A DNA stretch of 6,320 nt from NCBI GenBank assembly GCA_020718525.1, contig DYRX01000251.1:1-6320 (forward strand), given 5' to 3'. The DNA is from Victivallis vadensis. GTDB lineage: Bacteria; Verrucomicrobiota; Lentisphaeria; Victivallales; GWF2-50-93. The notes under the pieces are model-generated. The model worked only from the letters and a program-made list of their open reading frames with translations, did no database searches and was not told the DNA's origin. Shown here in pieces: positions 1 to 6,039 of this stretch. The position numbers and the translations under genes were made by a program. Within the stretch, counting starts at the first letter, position 1. Each line of letters begins with the position of its first letter.

Positions 1-70
1 AGTTTCCTCCCGCATATAGATTGCCGCTAGAATCGAAGGCTAGAGCGGAGACATCGGAGTCCGTCCTCAG
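1..70 (-). pseudogene. Out-of-frame continuation of the surface-protein gene (propeller-type repeat)
   Basis: Reading the minus strand in the frame that follows the G run with one G fewer (or two more) gives LRTDSDVSALAFDSSGNL followed by YAGGN, open to the window edge. The pattern V-x-ALAFD-x-x-GNLYAGG is typical of repeated propeller-like units in large secreted bacterial proteins. It joins smoothly to WVSMGG on the other side of the run. This segment is therefore very probably the true continuation of the gene at 27-827, and most of the protein should lie beyond the left edge. Confidence 0.75.
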
Positions 71-827
71 CCCCCCCCCCCATACTTACCCAGTTAGCGT
101 CGCTGAGAGTCGGGTCTATGCAAATAGGATATTGGGCGTCTTTATCATCTACACTTATGAAAAAATCGTCGTCTGAAACTGTAACGAAATCTGCAGGCAA
201 AACCCGACCGGAAGCGTCAGTGACGTGAAGCTTTGAATATGCAAATTCCCTGTTGCTTCCCAGCATTGAAATAATCAGACCCGCACTGTCGCGTCTGACC
301 ACAGCGCCATTGAGTTTAAGCGACAGTTCAAGGAGTCCATCTCCCTCCGGTCTTTTCTCGACAATGAAATCTTGCCTTAGTCCATCGCCAGAGACAGAAT
401 ATTCCTCTAGCAGGTCAGGTCTGATTACCCTTGCCATATTTTCGTTGCAAAGAACTTTTGCAGGCTTGGATGAAAGATCCAGATATGACTTATTCCTCCC
501 TATGCCGGAAAGGGACATCTCAAAAGTACTTTTGCCTTCGCTTTCAGATGTTGACTCTATTGAGACAGCGGAACCAGAGATGTGCGCTTTCATCGCCTGC
601 AATTTGCAGACGATATCGGCTCCATCGTCTGCTTTTCTTATACTCATAAGTTCCGGGGACGCTTTTTCAGAGCATTTTTTTCCCAGATCTGAAAAAGGAA
701 ATGGCGCGCTTGGACTGCATTCCCCATTATCCTCAGACTGCATCGCATGCCCGGAGTAGCATGCGCCAAGTACAACACTTACAGTGAAAATACACAAAAT
801 GCCCGACTTCGCCAATCTTCTCTTCAT
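27..827 (-). CDS. Exported, probably lipid-anchored protein, N-terminal part; frame broken at a G run and cut by the window edge
   Basis: The visible frame has 266 residues. I chose the Met at 827 because AAGGGGG lies six bases upstream; the ATG at 833 directly abuts that site, and the one at 875 has no ribosome site. Residues 1-22 form an export signal: basic MKRRLAK, a hydrophobic stretch, then L-G-A-C, a good lipobox with Cys23 as lipidation site. Cleavage after G-H-A a few residues later is an alternative. The middle (about 150-239) carries QDF, RP-x-G-x-G and the motif YPICIDP (233-239). In my knowledge of secreted bacterial repeat proteins, this kind of module precedes propeller-type repeats. 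DANWVSMGG then starts such a repeat, but after the G run the frame gives 14 unrelated residues and stops. The repeat continues in another frame (see 1-70). The function is unknown, probably cell surface. The stop is either a real frameshift, phase variation or a base-calling error. Confidence 0.75.
   Translation of the reverse strand: MKRRLAKSGILCIFTVSVVLGACYSGHAMQSEDNGECSPSAPFPFSDLGKKCSEKASPELMSIRKADDGADIVCKLQAMKAHISGSAVSIESTSESEGKSTFEMSLSGIGRNKSYLDLSSKPAKVLCNENMARVIRPDLLEEYSVSGDGLRQDFIVEKRPEGDGLLELSLKLNGAVVRRDSAGLIISMLGSNREFAYSKLHVTDASGRVLPADFVTVSDDDFFISVDDKDAQYPICIDPTLSDANWVSMGGGAEDGLRCLRSSLRF
71..81 (-). repeat. Homopolymer of 11 G on the coding strand (C11 as given)
   Basis: Eleven consecutive C on the plus strand are flanked by CAG and ATAC. 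On the coding strand the run encodes the glycines after Met249 of the surface protein. Ten or thirteen G would join the upstream and downstream frames; eleven gives a stop 14 codons later. G/C runs of this length slip during replication and are also error-prone in sequencing. Confidence 0.95.
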
Positions 828-1107
828 TGCCATCCCCCTTGTTTTGTATAGTTTGTGCTTTCCATAAATTGCCAATTGATGCCTAGCTTCCAGATGCTGT
901 ATCCTTATTTTATTGTCGTTCGTGCTTGTTTATTGAAAAAAAATACATTCATTGAAGAATAACTTCCAAAATGGAAAAAACAATTCAAAAAATAAATATT
1001 TGATTTTTTTTCTATAAAAACTTCACAAAAGCTGCTGCGAAACATGATTTTTACCAGTTTGCCGCCAATTCCCCATGGAAAATTTCTGATTTCGCATTTT
1101 ATTAGAT
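828..1107. other. Gene-free AT-rich upstream region of the surface-protein gene
   Basis: No coding frame here is convincing. From about 900 to 1030 the DNA is strongly AT-rich with several A and T tracts, as expected for a promoter and its upstream region for the minus-strand gene. A short dyad, TTCCA-AAA-TGGAA, sits at 964-976. I cannot assign a promoter with confidence. Confidence 0.5.
834..840 (-). promoter_or_regulatory. Ribosome binding site deciding the surface-protein start
   Basis: AAGGGGG on the minus strand is six bases before the ATG at 827. It overlaps the spacing needed by the ATG at 833, so the downstream Met (MKRR...) is preferred; this also gives a normal signal-peptide N-region. 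Just upstream, TATACA (850-845) could be a -10 element, but no well-spaced -35 is visible. Confidence 0.65.
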
Positions 1108-1147
1108 GTAAAGATTCACTGGACGACGTAGTTCAGTGAATATTTAC
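1108..1147. repeat. 40-bp palindromic interspersed repeat, copy A
   Basis: The arms GTAAAGATTCACTG (1108-1121) and CAGTGAATATTTAC (1134-1147) pair at 13 of 14 positions around a 12-base loop, GACGACGTAGTT. In inverted orientation it matches 5980-6019 over the same 40 bases with 32 identities. Half-copies flank the dyad at 1309-1490. It is a repeat family, not a terminator: no T run follows on either strand. Confidence 0.85.
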
Positions 1148-1308
1148 TTTGCTCCAGCTCCTCCGAGAGCCTTCGATACTTGGGTCTCGGCGGTCTCGTA
1201 GAACCCGAAGCAATTCCCGAATAGCAAAATGTCAATTTTCACGCTAAACGAGTATACAGATAAAATGAAAGTGGTACTTTTTTAGCCGCGGAGTGGCGGA
1301 AGGCATAG
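1148..1308. other. Gene-free stretch between repeats
   Basis: It holds a 6-bp inverted repeat, CCGAGA (1163-1168) and TCTCGG (1185-1190). It also holds a short open minus-strand frame from a GTG at 1242, whose TAA (1146-1144) lies inside palindrome A. That frame has no ribosome site and I do not call it a gene; it may be part of a longer repeat unit. Confidence 0.4.
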
Positions 1309-1490
1309 CCTATGGTTTCAGCGTATATATTCAGTGAACTATGTTGTCCGTAGTCGCTATCGTAGTCGTAATCCCTGGCCAGTGCTCGGGCAGGAGATTG
1401 GATACGTTTCCCGATTACGATAGCGATTACGATAAGCGCTTTGCTGATAGCGATACGGACTTTAGTGGATACTTACGTTTCAACCATAGG
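1309..1490. repeat. 182-bp composite dyad with hexamer repeats, just downstream of glgX
   Basis: The outer arms CCTATGGTT (1309-1317) and AACCATAGG (1482-1490) match perfectly. Inside are two inverted half-copies of the 40-bp repeat: 1323-1349 (23 of 27 matching) and 1476-1461 on the minus strand (13 of 16). Next come GTCCGTA (1346-1352) against TACGGAC (1454-1460), and TCGCTATC (1354-1361) against GATAGCGA (1446-1453). The core has a hexamer rhythm: TCGCTA, TCGTAG, TCGTAA at 1354-1371, and GATTAC, GATAGC, GATTAC, GATAAG at 1413-1436. It begins 22 bases past the glgX stop on the minus strand, so it would fold in the 3' end of that transcript, but it lacks a terminator-like T tail. Confidence 0.85.
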
Positions 1491-1512
1491 AATCCATCGT
1501 AAAATTGACGGA

Positions 1513-3609
1513 TCAGCGTCCGAGCAATATGACAACAGATCTGCCGCGAACTTCGCAGAAATCCTGATTTTCCAGGGGGCTCATTTCCGCATCTTCCAGA
1601 ATCGAGCCGTCCCCCTCTACGCCGGTGTCAAGGAAGCGGCACCAGTTGCTTCCTGAAATCCGGGGAATTTGGAAGCGCATTTTTTCGTGGTGAGAATTCG
1701 CCATTAGAAAAATATCATCATGCCCTCCCCCTGGCACTCTGCCGCAGATATGCATGGCGATGTTTTTCGATTCGTTGCTCCAGTCCGGGTTCCCGAGTTC
1801 ACTGCCATGCCAGCTTATGAATGCCCCGTAGCCGTTTTCCGGCACGAAGCGGTCGTAGCTGAGAATCGGATGAGTTTTGCGGAAAGCGATCAGGAGTTTG
1901 AAGAATCTGTGCAGGGCGCGGTTCGAGGCGACTTTGGTCCAGTCGAACCAGTTTATCCTGTTGTCCTGGCAGTAGGAGTTGTTGTTGCCTCCCTTGCTCT
2001 GCCCTATTTCATCGCCGGAAAGAATCATGGGAACGCCTCTTGACAGCAGAAGAAGCGCCGCGAAATTTTTGATCTGGCGCTGTCTCAGCGAATTTACTTC
2101 GACGGATGCCGTCGGGCCCTCGTCGCCGCAGTTCCAGCTTAGATTGTTGTTTTCACCGTCGCTGTTGTTTTCGGCATTGCACCAGTTGTGCTTGCAATTG
2201 TATGAGACAAGATCCGCCAATGTAAAGCCGTCATGGCTTGTGATGAAATTTATTCCGTGGCCAGGTTCCCGCCCCTGCTGATAGAGATCCGCGCTTCCAG
2301 CAAGTCGGGTCGCCAGATGTCCGACGTATCCCGGATCGCCCTTGATGAAATGCCTTAGATCGTCCCTGAATCTGCCATTCCATTCCGCCCACCTCCCCCA
2401 GTTGGGAAATGTCCCTACCTGGTAAAGGCCTGCGGCATCCCACGCCTCGGCTATGAGCTTGGTGCCAGCGAGCACCGGATCTCCGGCAATCTGTTCGAGA
2501 AGAGGAGGATTGGAAAGCACGTTGCCATGCTGGTCTCTGCCAAGTATGGAGGCAAGATCGAATCGAAATCCGTCAACATGCATTTCTGTCACCCAGTAGC
2601 GCAGGCTGTCGAGGATGAAATTTCTCACAAACGGATGATTGCAGTTGACAGTGTTGCCACAGCCGGAAAAATTCATATGGCATCCGTCGCGGGAAAGCAT
2701 GTAGTATATGGAGTTGTCAATTCCTTTCATCGAAAAAGAAGGTCCAAACTGGTTTCCCTCGCCGCTGTGGTTGTATACGACATCGAGAATGACTTCGATT
2801 CCGGCGGAATGAAGGGCTTTCACCATGTCCTTGAACTCCACAATTTCAGATCCTGGAATTTCCGAAGACGAATATGCCGCCTTCAAAGCGAAGAAGGAAA
2901 GCGGGTTGTAGCCCCAATAATTCAGAAGAGGCTCGGAGTTTTCCGGATTGACTCTGTTCACATCGAGCTCGTCGAATTCCGCCACCGGCAGGAGCTCGAC
3001 CGCCGTGATTCCAAGCTCCTTCAGGTATGGGATCTTTTCAATCAGGCCTCTGAATGTTCCTGGAAATGCGGTCTTCGACGACTTGTCCCTGGTAAAGCCC
3101 CTGACATGCACTTCGTAAATAACTGACTCTGCCAAAGGACGGTTTATTGGCTGATCCATGCCCCAATCGTAATCGTGGTCAACAATGAGAGCCCTGCGAT
3201 AGGCGGCCTGGGAAGAACGAGAGCTTTTCTGTCCCCATTTTCTGCGACCGTTCAAAGCGACTGCATACGGATCGGCAAGAAGCGCCTCTGGATCAAAGTG
3301 ATGCTGGGCCGATTTGGGACCATCCATCCTGTAGGCATATTCGACGCCCGGATCGAGCCCCGCTATGAATGCATGCCAGATGTCTCCCGTGCGGTTTCTT
3401 TTGGGATCAAGCGGAAATGCGGCAATCTCCTCTTCGTCCCCCTGCTCGAAAAGGACAAGCGTCACAGACTCGGCATTCCGTGAGAAAACCGCAAAGTTCA
3501 CTCCGCCACGAAGGACTGTAGCCCCCAAAGGAAGAGGTGAGCCCCTGTCAAAGCTGAAATCGGCGCTTATGTGCGAAAGAAGCCCGCTCCGCGTTCTGTC
3601 GGCCGACAT
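1513..3609 (-). CDS. glgX: Glycogen debranching enzyme GlgX (GH13 isoamylase type)
   Basis: This 698-residue cytoplasmic enzyme hydrolyses alpha-1,6 branch links in glycogen or its phosphorylase limit dextrins, releasing short maltodextrins. An N-terminal CBM48-type beta domain (about 25-120, with GGVNFAVFSRNAESVTLVLF) precedes the GH13 barrel. The four barrel motifs are intact: DVVYNH (276-281), GFRFDLAS with nucleophile Asp351, LIAEAWD with acid/base Glu388, and FITSHD with transition-state Asp460. The C-terminal beta domain ends in VVILLGR. The length is slightly above the Escherichia coli enzyme (about 660). I chose the start at 3609, not the Met 14 codons upstream at 3651, because AGAGGGGG lies five bases before it and the upstream ATG has no ribosome site. 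No other glycogen gene is in the window, so it appears to be a single-gene transcript. The family assignment is secure; the exact chain-length preference is not visible. Confidence 0.96.
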   Translation of the reverse strand: MSADRTRSGLLSHISADFSFDRGSPLPLGATVLRGGVNFAVFSRNAESVTLVLFEQGDEEEIAAFPLDPKRNRTGDIWHAFIAGLDPGVEYAYRMDGPKSAQHHFDPEALLADPYAVALNGRRKWGQKSSRSSQAAYRRALIVDHDYDWGMDQPINRPLAESVIYEVHVRGFTRDKSSKTAFPGTFRGLIEKIPYLKELGITAVELLPVAEFDELDVNRVNPENSEPLLNYWGYNPLSFFALKAAYSSSEIPGSEIVEFKDMVKALHSAGIEVILDVVYNHSGEGNQFGPSFSMKGIDNSIYYMLSRDGCHMNFSGCGNTVNCNHPFVRNFILDSLRYWVTEMHVDGFRFDLASILGRDQHGNVLSNPPLLEQIAGDPVLAGTKLIAEAWDAAGLYQVGTFPNWGRWAEWNGRFRDDLRHFIKGDPGYVGHLATRLAGSADLYQQGREPGHGINFITSHDGFTLADLVSYNCKHNWCNAENNSDGENNNLSWNCGDEGPTASVEVNSLRQRQIKNFAALLLLSRGVPMILSGDEIGQSKGGNNNSYCQDNRINWFDWTKVASNRALHRFFKLLIAFRKTHPILSYDRFVPENGYGAFISWHGSELGNPDWSNESKNIAMHICGRVPGGGHDDIFLMANSHHEKMRFQIPRISGSNWCRFLDTGVEGDGSILEDAEMSPLENQDFCEVRGRSVVILLGR

Positions 3610-3614
3610 GATTT

Positions 3615-3622
3615 CCCCCTCT
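3615..3622 (-). promoter_or_regulatory. Ribosome binding site of glgX
   Basis: AGAGGGGG on the minus strand is five bases before the ATG at 3609, and it decides the start. A small hairpin, AGTCT-CTTTTTT-AGACT (3623-3639 on the plus strand), sits immediately upstream in the leader. Confidence 0.7.
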
Positions 3623-3742
3623 AGTCTCTTTTTTAGACTTCCATGCTTCAAACTAAATGTCTCATATTTTTCCCCAAAGACTTGAGAAATCTCACAGGCA
3701 CATTACATATAGTCTGATTTCGGATCTGTTCAATGCACAAAG

Positions 3743-3747
3743 AAGGA
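3743..3747 (+). promoter_or_regulatory. Ribosome binding site of the reductase gene
   Basis: AAGGA is five bases before the ATG at 3753. The frame is open further upstream to an ATG at 3657, but that start has no ribosome site and would add 32 residues ahead of the FAD-binding strand that normally begins this family. Confidence 0.75.
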
Positions 3748-3752
3748 TTGAG

Positions 3753-5411
3753 ATGAAAATTGTCATAATTGGAGGAGTCGCAGGCGGGGCAAGCGCCGCC
3801 GCACGCGCAAGAAGACTCGACGAAAATGCGGAAATCGTCATGTTCGAGCGCGGCGAATACATATCTTTCGCGAACTGCGGTCTTCCATACCACGTCGGAG
3901 GAATCATAAAGAAAAGAGACAGTCTTCTTCTCATGACTCCCAAGGGCTTTGCTGAAAGAAGCAATGTTGATGTGCGCACCGCTCAGGAAGTGATCAGGAT
4001 TTCTCCGGAAAAACATTGCGTTCTTGTCCGCCGGAAAGACACTGGGAATACATACGAGGAATCTTACGACAAGCTCATAATGGCAACAGGCTCGCGCCCA
4101 AAAAAGCCACAAATTCCAGGCATTGACGATCCCGACGTGATGGTGATATGGAACATGTCGGACATGACCGAAGTTCTGGACCGGGTCAACGACGGCATAA
4201 AGCACGCCCTCATCCTTGGCGGAGGATATATCGGACTTGAGATGGCGGAAAATTTCCGGCACAGGGGGATAAAAACAGTTCTCGTGCAAAGATCCGGACA
4301 GATCATGAGCGTCCTGGATCCGGAAATGGCGTCTCCTCTCGAGCATTGCCTGACAGCAAACGGCGTCAAGATACACTTTGCTTCGACAATATCTTCGATT
4401 TCCCGCGAGGCGCCGGACTCCGAAAAAACCAAAGCCGGACTTCTTGTGGAACTTAGCGATGGCAGTCGAGTTAGAACCGAGCTTGTCCTGATCGCGGCAG
4501 GGATCCGCCCCAATTCGGAACTTGCATCTGAAGCAGGTCTGAAAATTGGAATAGACGGGACAGTATGGGTGAACGATTTACTTGAAACTTCGGAGCCAGA
4601 CATATATGCAGTCGGAGATCTGATTCAAGTGCAGGAGACAGTTCTGGGAGCACCGGCACACATTCCTTTGGCTGGTCCCGCCAATCGGCAGGGAAGAATT
4701 GCCGCGGAAAACGCGCTAGGCGCAAAAAAGAGATTCAAAGGCTCGATCGGGACATCCATCTGCAAGGTCTTCGGACTTACTGCGGCAAACGCCGGGGCAA
4801 ACGAAAAAAGCTTGCGCAAAAGTGGAATCGAATTCAGGAAAATTTACATCAACCCATATTCCCATGCCACATATTATCCCGGTGCAAAACAGATGCATCT
4901 CAAAGTTATTTTCAGACCGGATGGACAAATGCTTGGCGCTCAAATCATTGGCACAGAAGGAGTAAAGGAGAGAATAGACGTTCTTGCAGTCGCAATTCAG
5001 ATGAAGATGAGCGTCTATGATCTGCAGGAGCTAGAGCTCGCATACGCCCCTCCATACGGATCTGCAAAGGAGCCAGTCAACTACGCCGGCTTTGTCGCAG
5101 GAAATCTTCTCGACGGAAAAACCAATTTAAAATATTCCGAAGACGTTGAAAACGCCGAATATCTTCTTGATGTGAGAGAAGCATCAGAATTCAGAGCCGG
5201 ACACATTCCCAAGTCCCGGAATATCCCATTGGGAGAAATCAGAAAGCGCATTGCCGAAATTCCCAAAGACAAGGATGTTCTGGCATATTGCCAGGTCGGC
5301 ATCCGCGGGTACCTCGCCGAACGCATACTGCGCCAAAACGGTGTCCGCGCCTTCAATCTTAGCGGAGGATATGTCACATGGAAAATGGCGGCGACAGCAA
5401 AGATAATTTAA
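3753..5411 (+). CDS. CoA-disulfide / persulfide reductase, FAD-dependent, with C-terminal rhodanese domain
   Basis: This 552-residue cytoplasmic flavoprotein uses NAD(P)H to reduce CoA disulfide or CoA/glutathione persulfides. The FAD-binding Rossmann motif starts at once (MKIVIIGGVAGGASAAARAR). The single redox cysteine of this class is Cys42 in SFANCGLPYHVGG. The NAD(P)H motif is LILGGGYIGLEMAE (154-167), and the second FAD motif is DIYAVGD (283-289). The dimerisation domain (about 320-435) carries SHATYYPGA and the typical YAPPYGSAKEPVN. A rhodanese domain (about 455-545) follows, with DVRE (473-476) and the active loop CQVGIRG, Cys513 being the sulfur acceptor. This architecture is known from Bacillus CoADR-RHD and the Shewanella persulfide reductase. 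Both cysteines are present, so sulfur can plausibly pass from the rhodanese to the flavin site; the physiological substrate is an inference. It is divergent from glgX and followed by repeats, so probably a single-gene unit. Confidence 0.93.
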   Translation: MKIVIIGGVAGGASAAARARRLDENAEIVMFERGEYISFANCGLPYHVGGIIKKRDSLLLMTPKGFAERSNVDVRTAQEVIRISPEKHCVLVRRKDTGNTYEESYDKLIMATGSRPKKPQIPGIDDPDVMVIWNMSDMTEVLDRVNDGIKHALILGGGYIGLEMAENFRHRGIKTVLVQRSGQIMSVLDPEMASPLEHCLTANGVKIHFASTISSISREAPDSEKTKAGLLVELSDGSRVRTELVLIAAGIRPNSELASEAGLKIGIDGTVWVNDLLETSEPDIYAVGDLIQVQETVLGAPAHIPLAGPANRQGRIAAENALGAKKRFKGSIGTSICKVFGLTAANAGANEKSLRKSGIEFRKIYINPYSHATYYPGAKQMHLKVIFRPDGQMLGAQIIGTEGVKERIDVLAVAIQMKMSVYDLQELELAYAPPYGSAKEPVNYAGFVAGNLLDGKTNLKYSEDVENAEYLLDVREASEFRAGHIPKSRNIPLGEIRKRIAEIPKDKDVLAYCQVGIRGYLAERILRQNGVRAFNLSGGYVTWKMAATAKII

Positions 5412-5420
5412 TCGTATAGG

Positions 5421-5441
5421 AAATTGTATTTTTTATAATTT
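5421..5441 (+). other. AT-only weak stem-loop after the reductase stop
   Basis: AAATTGTA and TATAATTT can pair (one G-U) around five T, ten bases past the TAA. With essentially no G-C pairs it is a poor intrinsic terminator, but it is the nearest structure that could mark the transcript end. Confidence 0.25.
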
Positions 5442-5513
5442 TCGTAATCGTAGTCGCTATCGCTATCAGCGGAGCGGTAACCGATAAATTTGTAAACCCG
5501 ATTACGATAGCGA
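5442..5513. repeat. Hexamer-repeat dyad downstream of the reductase
   Basis: The left side runs in hexamers TCGTAA, TCGTAG, TCGCTA, TCGCTA (5442-5465). TCGCTATCG (5454-5462) pairs perfectly with CGATAGCGA (5505-5513). CGTAGTCGCTATCG here (5449-5462) is identical to 1349-1362, and CCCGATTACGATAGCGA (5497-5513) is identical to 1410-1426. It is therefore a second member of the family found after glgX. Confidence 0.85.
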
Positions 5514-5529
5514 GTCATGGAACGACGAC

Positions 5530-5546
5530 GGCGAAATTCTTTCGCC
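5530..5546. repeat. Short hairpin GGCGAAA-TTC-TTTCGCC
   Basis: A perfect 7-bp stem with a three-base loop. No T run follows in either direction, so I do not call it a terminator. Confidence 0.6.
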
Positions 5547-5567
5547 TATAGCAAGGCTGAAGCTGTA

Positions 5568-5644
5568 CTCCGTTACGCGTCAGGCACTACAAATCCTGCG
5601 GAGCATTTGGACTGCGGTCGCGAAGTGACATTTCCTAAACGGAG
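5568..5644. repeat. Nested dyad element, 77 bp
   Basis: The outer arms CTCCGTT (5568-5574) and AACGGAG (5638-5644) are perfect. Nested inside is an imperfect 16-bp-arm palindrome at 5584-5615 (12 of 16 pairs) centred on CTGCGGAG. There is no coding potential on either strand. It resembles intergenic palindromic repeats seen in PVC-type genomes, by recollection only. No second copy lies in this window. Confidence 0.55.
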
Positions 5645-5665
5645 CTAGCGATTTTCCTCGGCGGA

Positions 5666-5912
5666 TTATCCACATTTTGCTAAAGACGTCTTTACTTTCT
5701 CCGTAAAGTCTTCCGCTATGCTCAATGCCTCAAAGGCATCTTCAATTGGTGGCTAATAAAAATCACCGGATACCTTGCCTCAACTGAGAATGGAAACAGG
5801 GAATATCGGTAGGCGGAAATTCCATTGCCAGTGTTTGCCGCGCGGTAATCAGATCATGATCCGCCTTGATGAGCCATTGCAAGGCGAATTCTCTGTTGTA
5901 AGCCTTTTTCAT
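5666..5912 (-). pseudogene. Decayed HEPN-domain protein gene
   Basis: An ATG at 5912 has a ribosome site and opens a frame whose first 43 residues look like a HEPN N-terminus: LQWLIKADHDLITARQTL, then IPCFHSQ where the family has FHSQQ-x-AEKYLKA. The frame then runs to a stop at 5765-5763. The HEPN C-terminus follows in two other frames: SVEARYP from 5787, then GDFY-stop-PPIEDAFEALSIAEDF and further residues to a TAA at 5668-5666. An intact gene is implied with about 45-55 codons deleted at 5784-5788, one G lost at 5766-5767 and an amber codon at 5755-5753 (probably from CAG). HEPN proteins are often RNases or partners of minimal nucleotidyltransferases in toxin-antitoxin pairs. No partner gene is visible on either side. 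The family call is from pattern recognition. Confidence 0.8.
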
Positions 5913-5916
5913 GAAG

Positions 5917-5922
5917 TCCTTT
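5917..5922 (-). promoter_or_regulatory. Ribosome binding site of the HEPN remnant
   Basis: AAAGGA on the minus strand is four bases before the ATG at 5912. Its survival supports the view that this was once a translated gene. Confidence 0.6.
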
Positions 5923-5934
5923 CCCTTTTCCAAG

Positions 5935-5980
5935 CGCTAAGGAAAAAAAAGCCTGAAGGGGCAAACGAATATCCTTAGCG
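5935..5980. repeat. Hairpin element with 9-bp arms and an A8 run
   Basis: CGCTAAGGA (5935-5943) and TCCTTAGCG (5972-5980) are perfect inverted repeats around 28 bases that include eight A and CCTGAAGGGG. The right arm abuts the 40-bp repeat copy B. It lies directly upstream of the HEPN remnant, where its promoter would have been. Confidence 0.7.
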
Positions 5981-6019
5981 TAAATATTTACCGAACTATG
6001 TCATTCAACAAATCTTTAC
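5980..6019. repeat. 40-bp palindromic interspersed repeat, copy B
   Basis: It is the same length as copy A (1108-1147, opposite orientation) and identical at 32 of 40 positions; the eight differences are all transitions. The outer arms GTAAA and TTTAC are kept but the inner stem has decayed (TTTACCG against CAACAAA). AGCG precedes both this copy and the half-copy at 1323. Confidence 0.8.
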
Positions 6020-6039
6020 ATCTCGGTATCTTGAAGAGT

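Larger units (their letters stand above)
3610..3752. promoter_or_regulatory. Divergent promoter region between glgX and the reductase
   Basis: These 143 bases separate the two chosen starts and must hold promoters in both directions. For the plus strand, TTGAGA (3682-3687) and TACATA (3704-3709) are 16 bases apart, a weak sigma-70-like pair. A perfect dyad, TGAGA-AA-TCTCA (3683-3694), overlaps that putative -35 and could be an operator half-site pair. No clear minus-strand promoter is visible. Confidence 0.35.

Noticed and set aside
253..759. 168-codon plus-strand frame rich in Ser and Pro
   Set aside because: It is antisense to the surface-protein gene, which has a signal peptide, a ribosome site and a recognisable module on the minus strand.
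2527..3126. 199-codon plus-strand frame
   Set aside because: It is antisense to the GlgX catalytic barrel, which has all conserved motifs; it is a shadow.
3648..4376. 242-codon minus-strand frame
   Set aside because: It is antisense to the FAD/NAD domain of the reductase, rich in Cys and His without any family pattern; it is a shadow.
5530..5546. Terminator for the reductase gene
   Set aside because: The stem is good but lacks a following T run and lies about 120 bases past the stop; kept only as a hairpin.
5666..5674. Exact DnaA-box consensus TTATCCACA
   Set aside because: It is a single site that coincides with the last codons and the stop of the HEPN remnant. There is no cluster of boxes, AT-rich unwinding region or dnaA/dnaN nearby.
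5682..5739. Palindrome AAAGACGTCTTT (5682-5693) and hairpin ATGCCT-CAA-AGGCAT (5725-5739)
   Set aside because: Both lie inside the reconstructed HEPN C-terminal coding sequence, so they are more simply explained by codons than by regulatory structure.
5775..5978. 67-codon plus-strand frame
   Set aside because: It is antisense to the HEPN remnant, whose minus-strand reading gives a recognisable family and a ribosome site.
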